This document shows, in pieces, positions 9,251 through 15,041 of a stretch of DNA of 15,041 nucleotides. The stretch spans positions 1 through 15,041 of the forward strand of contig JAANBB010000689.1 of the NCBI GenBank assembly GCA_014621425.1, written 5' to 3'. Numbering within the stretch: position 1 is the first letter of the stretch; each line of letters starts with the position of its first letter. Position numbers and translations under genes: made by a program. Origin of the DNA: Cylindrodendrum hubeiense. Taxonomy: Eukaryota > Ascomycota > Sordariomycetes > Hypocreales > Nectriaceae. The notes under the pieces were generated by a model, which made no database searches, was not told where the DNA came from, and saw only the letters and a program-made list of their open reading frames with translations.

Positions 9251-9258
9251 GGCTTTAA

Positions 9259-9726
9259 TTAATATAGGGGTATATAATAGACAAGGTGGGTCATCCCCGG
9301 CCTCAGGAGCTCATCCACATTCCAATGGTCTGTCATGAGACCTGGATGGCCAAACGTCAAAGCGAACGTCGTCTTCCCACAATGAGGCGGTCCAATAAGG
9401 ACTAGAGAGGAGGGGCGACCGCCCTTTGTGCCGTTGATGTTGGATAAGGCCCCCTCAAACCAATTCTGTACCTCGCGTGGCAGATTCCAGGGGAGGAGCT
9501 TCAAGTCTGGCACATATGGATGGATAGGCGCCCCTTCCTTGGTTTTTAAGAATGCCTCGGCGGCCTTAAGACGCCCCGGGAAATATCCTTGAATGATAGC
9601 TCGAGCTTCGTTGCGAGAGGTAGTATCATTGACGATCCACCGAAGAAGCTGCTGGTTCAATAGGTCGGTTTCATACTTGTCACACTCGTCGTCGTGCAGG
9701 TGAAATCCGAGTTTATCAGCCGCCAT
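9259..9726 (-). CDS. Rep-like helicase fragment, probable endogenous ssDNA-virus-like sequence
   Basis: Frame of 155 aa, ATG 9726 to TAA 9259-9261. Around residues 109-121 it has SLVLIGPPHCGKTTFA, a Walker A P-loop (GxxxxGKT) in a context resembling the superfamily 3 helicase of Rep proteins from geminivirus-like circular ssDNA viruses. The preceding part, with HPYVP...LPWNLPREVQNWFE, resembles the linker that joins the Rep endonuclease to the helicase. The HUH endonuclease domain is absent and no trace was found upstream. The frame ends about 35 residues after the P-loop; no acidic Walker B pair, motif C or arginine finger is visible, so it cannot be a working Rep. Rep-like insertions are known in fungal genomes. 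A TATAAAG lies about 95 bp before the ATG. The frame is free of stops and not AT-skewed, so it may be expressed or simply escaped decay. It could instead be a diverged cellular P-loop protein. Confidence 0.5.
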   Translation of the reverse strand: MAADKLGFHLHDDECDKYETDLLNQQLLRWIVNDTTSRNEARAIIQGYFPGRLKAAEAFLKTKEGAPIHPYVPDLKLLPWNLPREVQNWFEGALSNINGTKGGRPSSLVLIGPPHCGKTTFALTFGHPGLMTDHWNVDELLRPGMTHLVYYIPLY

Positions 9727-10189
9727 AATTTACAAAGTAGGATGTTAATATACTTCGTATTTGAAATGAACAAAATGATATGGCGGAATGTGAGTTGTTA
9801 ACGTACGATGAAGATTGACTTTATATGCACTTAGGTCAGCAGTGAGGCACTTACGCGATTTGCCACACAACGCGAGGAGGGCAGTGTCAACGCGTTATCA
9901 CGTGCTGTATGCTGCAAGGTGAACATGTGATGGATCTTTGCAGTATATAAATGATTGCTTACTGGAAAAAATGTGCTCTGAAGACTCTTATAGCTCTGCC
10001 TCCCATTCGCTCTCAAATAGGGCTGTGGACTCCGTTATCTAATTAGATTGACTCTAACCCCGCACCTGGGGTTTGACAGAGAGGATAAAAAGGTCCTCTA
10101 TCGTGATGCGTAAACGCTTGTTCGATTAGGGCACCGCTGTAGACGGTCACACCAAATTGTCCCTCTTAAATCTAAAGCTAGAACTAAAG
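9727..10189. other. Spacer between the Rep-like ORF and the MULE
   Basis: About 460 bp. It contains TATAAAG on the minus strand at 9819-9825, a possible core promoter of the Rep-like ORF, and a CACGTG E-box-like palindrome near 9900. A near-perfect 12-bp direct repeat (CTAAAGCTAGAA / CTAAAGCTAGGA) sits at its right end, 10172-10195. No coding frame with motifs was seen. Confidence 0.4.
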
Positions 10190-10201
10190 CTAGGACTACT
10201 C

Positions 10202-10230
10202 GGGACCCAATAGGGCCACGGGGCCCCGTG
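10202..10230. repeat. Left copy of inverted repeat, candidate terminal repeat of the MULE
   Basis: The reverse complement of these 29 bases aligns without gaps to 14493-14521. There are 20 identities and 9 differences, every one C/G here against T/A there. It contains the perfect 14-bp palindrome CACGGGGCCCCGTG (10217-10230). It lies about 100 bp before the transposase ATG, where a MULE terminal repeat would be expected. Element ends and target-site duplication are not established. Confidence 0.5.
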
Positions 10231-10328
10231 CCGATTATGTAAGCCCGGCTCGGCCACAACAGAACGCGCCGCGATCCTAAGCAATCATCGCGCCTACCAA
10301 GCGTAATTCTTCCTTGCTATTTGCAAAG

Positions 10329-12917
10329 ATGGATCCAACTGAAAGAACAACATCATTTCCAGACGATTGCCTCCCTCCCGAGCGTGACTATGAGTCCCGG
10401 GATGCCCTATTTAAGGCGATCAACGTATGGGCAGCCCCACGAGGCTATGTCTTTGTTACTGGACGATCAATAACAGAGAAGGCTGTTAAGAAGTAGACAG
10501 TCACATACATATGTGACTGTGCTTGCCGCCCTCCTAGCGCCTTAAAAGACCGCAAGTGGAAGACTACTACACGAGGAACAGGCTGTCCCTTCTCGGTACT
10601 AGCTAAGTAGTTTTATGATAAGACCACTTGGTCTTTGCGGCATCGTCCGGATAGACGATTTGCCTTACATAACCATGAGCCAAGTTCATATTAATCTGCT
10701 CATCCAGGATATCGGGAACTATCTGATAAAGATAAATCTATAATTGCCAGCCTCTTAAATGCCGGAATAGTCCCTAAGGATATTAGGATCTATACCCGTC
10801 AGAACTCCAATTTAATTGTAACGCAGCAAGATATCTACAATTATATTGCAGATAGTAGACGAGATCTCTGTGAGGGTTAAAGTACTATCCACGCCCTTGC
10901 TAACCAGCTAGATGAAGAAGAGTTCTGGAACTGAATGTAGCTTGATCCAGATGGCCGGGTTATAGCTGTCTTATTCGCTCATCCTGACTTATTGGTATAC
11001 TTTCAGGCTTACCCAGATCTGCTCTTCTTGGATTGCACATACAAGACGAACAAATACGCGATACCACTCCTTGATATGATCGGTATTGATGCCTGCTAGT
11101 GATCTTTCTGTATTGCCTTTGCATTCCTGAGCGGCGAGACTGAGGAGGACTACATCTGGGCCCTAGACTGGCTTAGGTCTATATATGAGCTCTGTAATAT
11201 AAGGCTTCTATCTGTTATTCTAACAGATTGTTGTATGGCTTGTATGAATGCTGTGGCTAAATGCTTTCCATCTTCAATCTCACTATTATGCCTCTGGCAT
11301 GCCAATAAGGCAGTTCTTAGCCACTGCTGACCAACCTTTATATATCACTAATAAGGATCAGAGGCCTATTAATAAGGATAAAGAGATTGGAATGAATTTT
11401 TCAATCACTGGCATTCAATTATAAAATCACCAAATGAGAAGATCTTCAATTAACATATCTAAGAGATTGAAAGGCATTACTTACCAGAATTCCTTAAGGA
11501 AGTTAGATATATCAAGACTAATTGGCTTGATCTATATAAGGAAAAGCTTGTGAAGGCTTGGGTTGATCAGCACCTTCATTTTGGTAATGTAGCTACCTCC
11601 CGAGTTGAAGGTATCCATGTATTGTTAAAAAGTTATCTTAAAACATCTACATCAGATCTCTTTGAAGCTTGGAGGGCTATAAAGCATGCACTGCTTAATC
11701 AACTAGCTGAGCTACGAGCCAACCAAGCTAAGCAGCAAATGCGGGTGCCAATTGAGCTCTCTGGACCACTGTATAGTTCTGTACGTGGCTGGATATCTCA
11801 TGAGGCTCTATGGAAGGTTAAGGAACAGCGAAAGCGGCTCTTATTAAAAGAAGACCTGCCTAACTGCACTGGCTCTTTTACTCAATCTCAAGGACTCCCT
11901 TGTGCTCATATTCTCAAGACTCTATAAGAGCAAGACCAAGCCCTTTACCTAGAGCATTTCCATATACATTGGCATCTTAGCCACAGTGAAAGTCATCAGT
12001 TACTACTAGAGCCACATTATCGATCTGATCGGATAGCTACCAGCTTAACTAGACCACAGTTAAGCACCCAGTGAGAGCCTAGTGCATTTAAAGCAGTTAA
12101 GGTAGTAATATAACTAAAGGCACAGCCTAGATGTAGTAGATGCCACACACTAGGTTATATAATGACCTCGAAGGTATATCCTCTACATTATGCAGAGCTC
12201 TTGCTGTCACTAATAGCGATACTAACAGTAATAGTAGCACCGATAGTAATAGCAGCACTAACAGTAACAGTGGCACCGACAGTAACAGTGATACTGGCAG
12301 TAACAGTAGTACTAACAGCAACAGCGGCACTGACAGTAACAGCGGTACCGGTAGTAACAGTAGCAGTAACAGCAACAGCAGTACCAGCACTTAGATATAA
12401 TAACCCACAAGTTATCTATTAGAGATATGTTATAGTAAGAGAAGCTTAGTATAAGGCACAGCCTTATAGCAGTTTAAAAACTAGCCAGCTATATTAAAAG
12501 GTAATAAGTCTACCTTTATGGTATAGTAAAGCTAACAATAACTAGTGCCTTGACTAAAAGCAGATAACTAAGCGCTATATAGTATTAACAGGTTCTAGAG
12601 AATGGATAAAAGAAGAGATAATAGCCTATCTTAACTAGGATAAGTCAGAGAATAACTATCTTAATAGTCAGGTAGCTGATGAAATAGTAATTTAACCCTT
12701 TTCAAGTAGACGAGGACCAGATAAGATCTGGAGAGTATATGAGAAGGATAGTAAGGAATAACAGTCTTTATATATATCTAATTAGTATAATAGGTAATCT
12801 GGGACTTTTAGACTAGCTAGTTACTAGCAGGGATGTAATAGGGATAAGTAGGGGAGAAAGCTATATACTAAAAGAAGAATTAGAATTATATCTTTTATTT
12901 TTAAATTTTCTTTTTAG
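10329..12917 (+). pseudogene. MULE-type DNA transposase, inactivated by about 31 nonsense codons
   Basis: One frame from ATG 10329 can be read for about 860 codons to a TAG at 12915-12917. The order matches fungal Mutator-like transposases: an N-terminal FAR1/WRKY-GCM1-like zinc region (CDCAC...GCPFS...HNHEP, codons about 60-120), a MULE catalytic domain (FLDCTYKTNKY; FLSGETEEDYIWAL; ILTDCCMACMNAV; LCLWHANKAV, about 235-335), then SRVEGIHVLLKSYL and a SWIM-type zinc motif (CTGSFTQSQGLPCAH, about 515-530), a zinc-knuckle-like CSRCHTLG, a Val/Thr/Ala low-complexity stretch and a C-terminal region with SREWIKEEIIAYLN and RRGPDKIWRVYEKDSKE. Internal stops: 10494, 10608, 10692, 10878, 10932, 10938, 11097, 11100, 11328, 11349, 11352, 11370, 11373, 11379, 11451, 11460, 11925, 12072, 12111, 12420, 12447, 12495, 12543, 12555, 12636, 12693, 12759, 12783, 12795, 12825, 12849. 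Twenty-seven are TAA/TAG. No frameshift was found. The last ~500 bases are less certain. Confidence 0.85.
12216..12390 (+). repeat. Low-complexity ACNGTN/AGCAAC-type array inside the transposase frame
   Basis: A degenerate short-unit array (mixtures of ACAGTA, ACAGCA, GTAGCA, GGCACCG) with higher-order 12-18 bp similarity. In the transposase frame it reads as Val/Thr/Ala/Pro-rich; in the +2 frame it reads as an Asn/Ser/Thr/Gly/Asp-rich pseudo-protein. Unit lengths are multiples of three, so the frame is kept through it. Confidence 0.8.
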
Positions 12918-13241
12918 TTAAAGAGATAGAGGTCTTGATAATCTTATTATTAAATATTATATTAAGGCAATTACTAGACAAGCATGACTTTTTGCTACAC
13001 GGGTATAATCTTACACGGGTATGACTTTTCCACTATTCTTATTAGCTTAAAAATAATTATTAGTATATAGGAATTCTGCTATATTTCCTCTTTATATCCC
13101 TTAGCATTTAACCTATTATAATTAATTAATCTCTTAGAAGTGCTATTATGTGGAGTATAATACTAACCTATTAAGTCTATTATACTAACCGAGTCTATTA
13201 TGCTCTTTAAGTCACTGTTTTGAGTATGATATTAATATCAT

Positions 13242-13398
13242 GATAATACTATTAAGTTATCTTAGTGATATTATAATAGTATTATTAGGTTATCTTAGTA
13301 ATATTATAATAGTACTATCAGATTATCTTAATAATATTATAATAATATTATTAAGTTATCTTAATGATATTATAATAATACTATTAAATTATATTAAT
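13242..13398. repeat. 33-bp tandem repeat array
   Basis: Four full 33-bp units (13267-13299, 13300-13332, 13333-13365, 13366-13398), preceded by a 25-bp partial copy (13242-13266). Consensus begins RATATTATAATARTA and ends TTATCTTART. Unit differences are mostly transitions. Confidence 0.85.
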
Positions 13399-13464
13399 TT
13401 AGGGTGACCTAATAGTACTATTATAATATAACTAAGATAACCTGATAGTATTATTATAATATAG
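13399..13464. repeat. Inverted copies of the 33-bp unit
   Basis: After a short centre (TTAGGGTGACCTAA, 13399-13412, itself partly palindromic) the array unit reappears in inverted orientation (AACTAAGATAACCTGATAGT and an ATTATAATAT end). With the direct array it forms a large imperfect hairpin. Confidence 0.65.
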
Positions 13465-14492
13465 TATAATTCTAATTACTTATAGTTAAGCTAAGAATTC
13501 AAATATAAAAGATTGAAATTATACTATCTTAATATAATAATAGTGGAATATTATAATCACAGACTTAATATAGGTATAATAACTATTAGTTAAGTTAACT
13601 TCACTACCTTTAATTGTATATATATATAAAGACCTTTTTTTTTAAGTTAATAAGGATTATAGAAAAAGTTATACTTATATAAGATTATACCTATATAGTA
13701 AAAAGTTATGTTTGTCTAGTAATTACCTATACTAAATAAATAGAATTATAATAATAATAATAATAAAAGCTCTTAATTTCTAGTTAAAGAATAGGTTTAG
13801 AGCCTGTCTTTTATATATAATAAAGATAGCTATTACTAGAGATAATAGTCTATTATTACATACAGGGACCAGAGCTCTATAGATCCCGGAGACTAAGATT
13901 ATAATTATAGGGTTAATAATATAACTTAAGATAAGAGGAGAAAAGAAGGAAAGTTATATTATCTAGGATATTATTGTCCAGGATATAACCTTAAAATATA
14001 ATATTAAAGTTAATAAAGACTTTTTACCTTTAATTTTTAAGAGATTTTTACAAGATTATTTTTAACTATAATTATAATCCTTATCTATCTTAATCTTTCA
14101 CTTTATTAATTAATAGGCTATCGCAGACCTTATTAATACCTTAATACTATTATTTCCTGTAATTAACTTGATAGAGTATCTAATTAAATACTTTCCTATT
14201 AGGAGATATAAGTCTTAGATTAATCTAATTATATATATATAGTCTAGTATAGCTTTAGGCTAACTAAGTAAGATACCTATATAATAATTTTTCTATATAC
14301 TCTCTTAAAGAATAATAAGTGATTTAGGTGTTAATTATTAACCTTTTTTACTATTAAATTAGTAGGAAACTCTATATTTTCTACTTTAATTAAATGTATT
14401 CTATTAATAATAATAACCTATAAGAATTATAGTTCTATTATAACTAAACTAGGCTTATATAATTAATATAGAGTCCTGTATAATATTAGAGT

Positions 14493-14521
14493 TATAGGGC
14501 CCTATAGCCCTATTAGGTTTC
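14493..14521. repeat. Right copy of inverted repeat, candidate terminal repeat of the MULE
   Basis: Reverse-complement partner of 10202-10230, with only transition differences, all in the direction C/G to T/A in this copy. Similarity may continue weakly outward as CTATTAGGCTCCTATC (14521-14536) with a 2-bp gap. It is an island of G/C in a very AT-rich background. Confidence 0.5.
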
Positions 14522-14983
14522 TATTAGGCTCCTATCTTTTCTTTGGAGAGGTGGTATTATAACCTATAACTATATTAGTTATATAACTGCCTTTTTTAAC
14601 TTTAGCTATATAGAGCTATAATAAAGGAAGTCTTAAATTAATAAGAAAAATATTATTATAAAGCTATTAATCTAAATAATTATATATCTAAATATAAGAT
14701 ATTTTTATTAAGAAATAGGATTATAGTAAATTAATATATTAAGACTTTATATCTAGTACTATAACTTTAATATAATAATTTAAGTGTTACTAATAATGAT
14801 TTCTAGCTTATCTTTATTATTATCTAAATAATAATTAGATATCTAATTATAACTAAATCCTCTATAATTAATAGTCTATATTTAAACTTTATTTTCCTTA
14901 ACTATTTTATTTATAAATAGTCTATTTTAAATATTTAAAATATACTATATTATAATCTTAATTTATATAGATATAATATACTT

Positions 14984-15017
14984 AATAAGTAAGTATCTTA
15001 AATAAGTAAGTATCTTA
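14984..15017. repeat. Exact 17-bp tandem duplication
   Basis: AATAAGTAAGTATCTTA occurs twice back to back (14984-15000, 15001-15017). The perfect identity inside otherwise heavily mutated DNA suggests a recent duplication. Confidence 0.85.
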
Positions 15018-15041
15018 AAAATTCTAGCTTCTAAGATTAGA

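Larger units (their letters stand above)
8228..9258. other. Intergenic region upstream of the transporter; no supported gene
   Basis: About 1 kb. The part nearest the transporter is its presumed promoter, with two GATA-type sites listed separately. It contains a short 10-bp tandem repeat (8671-8698), a CCTAA triplet repeat (9013-9027) and a hairpin (9222-9250). I found no frame with recognisable motifs. Confidence 0.4.
12965..13728. mobile_element. Short non-autonomous inverted-repeat element (MITE-like), RIP-degraded
   Basis: Bases 12965-13053 and the reverse complement of 13639-13728 align over about 90 bp. They share AATTACTAGACAA, a CTTTTT tract, GGTATAATCTTA and CTTATTARCTTAAAAA. Almost all differences are transitions, with C/G usually kept in the left arm (ACACGGG) and T/A in the right. 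The left arm carries an internal ACACGGGTAT direct repeat (12997-13022). The interior, about 585 bp, has no coding frame and contains the 33-bp tandem array. A two-armed element of about 760 bp without a gene fits a MITE or deletion derivative. No target-site duplication is evident, so the family is open. It lies within the interval bounded by the candidate MULE terminal repeats. Confidence 0.6.
13729..15041. other. Extremely AT-rich, RIP-like decayed DNA; possible minus-strand ORF relic
   Basis: No intact gene. The sequence is strongly AT-biased and TCA/TGA trinucleotides are almost absent, as expected after CpA-to-TpA mutation. On the minus strand one frame can be read from the right edge to about 13740 with only TAA/TAG stops. 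Parts look protein-like (INKIVKENKV, PPLQRKDRSLIET, SLREYIEKLL), but composition makes this weak evidence and I recognise no family. A (TAA)n run lies near 13748-13766 and (AT)n near 14230-14240. Confidence 0.4.

Noticed and set aside
12140..12394. Asn/Ser/Thr repeat protein ORF
   Set aside because: It is the +2 frame of the low-complexity part of the transposase gene; the flanking transposase motifs are in the other frame.
10329..12917. Stop-codon reassignment (TAA/TAG read as Gln) as explanation of the transposase frame
   Set aside because: The nitrilase, transporter and secreted-protein genes in the same window end normally with TAA or TAG and have no internal TAA/TAG, so nonsense mutation is the simpler reading.
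12940..13750. Target-site duplication around the MITE-like element
   Set aside because: Flanking bases left (ATTATATTA) and right (ATACTAAAT) do not match beyond AT composition.

Overview
The window looks like nuclear DNA of a filamentous ascomycete (Pezizomycotina). Genes are split by many 44-71 bp GT-AG introns with CTRAY-type branch sites. The gene families are typical of that group (Zn2Cys6 regulator, nitrilase, Dal5-type transporter, Ser/Thr-rich secreted protein), and the repeats carry one-directional C-to-T/G-to-A decay of the kind caused by RIP. No species can be named from the sequence alone.

Region 1 (1-8.3 kb) is gene-bearing, of moderate base composition. The 3' part of a Zn2Cys6 zinc-cluster gene runs in from the left edge and faces an intact three-exon nitrilase/cyanide-hydratase-like gene (minus, 212-1437). 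Next come a decayed zinc alcohol dehydrogenase (plus, 2010-about 2450), a pentamer/trinucleotide microsatellite, an intact secreted Ser/Thr-rich protein with a C-terminal carbohydrate-binding-like domain (plus, 3635-4510), a decayed short-chain dehydrogenase (minus, 5112-5930) and an intact 12-exon transporter of the anion:cation symporter (allantoate/pantothenate) family (minus, 6128-8227). Nitrilase, two oxidoreductases and a transporter side by side suggest a former small catabolic or biosynthetic cluster whose two dehydrogenases have died. This is inference.

Region 2 (8.3-10.3 kb) is mostly non-coding. It holds a short ORF (minus, 9259-9726) that resembles the helicase part of a Rep protein of circular single-stranded DNA viruses. 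It lacks the endonuclease domain and the helicase C-terminus, so it is probably an old integrated fragment.

Region 3 (10.2-15.04 kb) is a transposon graveyard that becomes extremely AT-rich after about 12.4 kb. A MULE-type transposase reading frame can be followed in a single frame from 10329 to 12917. It has about 31 internal stops, nearly all TAA/TAG, and no detectable frameshift, which is a strong RIP signature. A 29-bp inverted repeat pair (10202-10230 and 14493-14521), differing only by transitions, may mark its ends. Inside this interval lies a separate element of about 760 bp (12965-13728) with terminal inverted repeats of about 90 bp, carrying a 33-bp tandem array with an inverted copy. 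No tRNA, rRNA or CRISPR array was seen.
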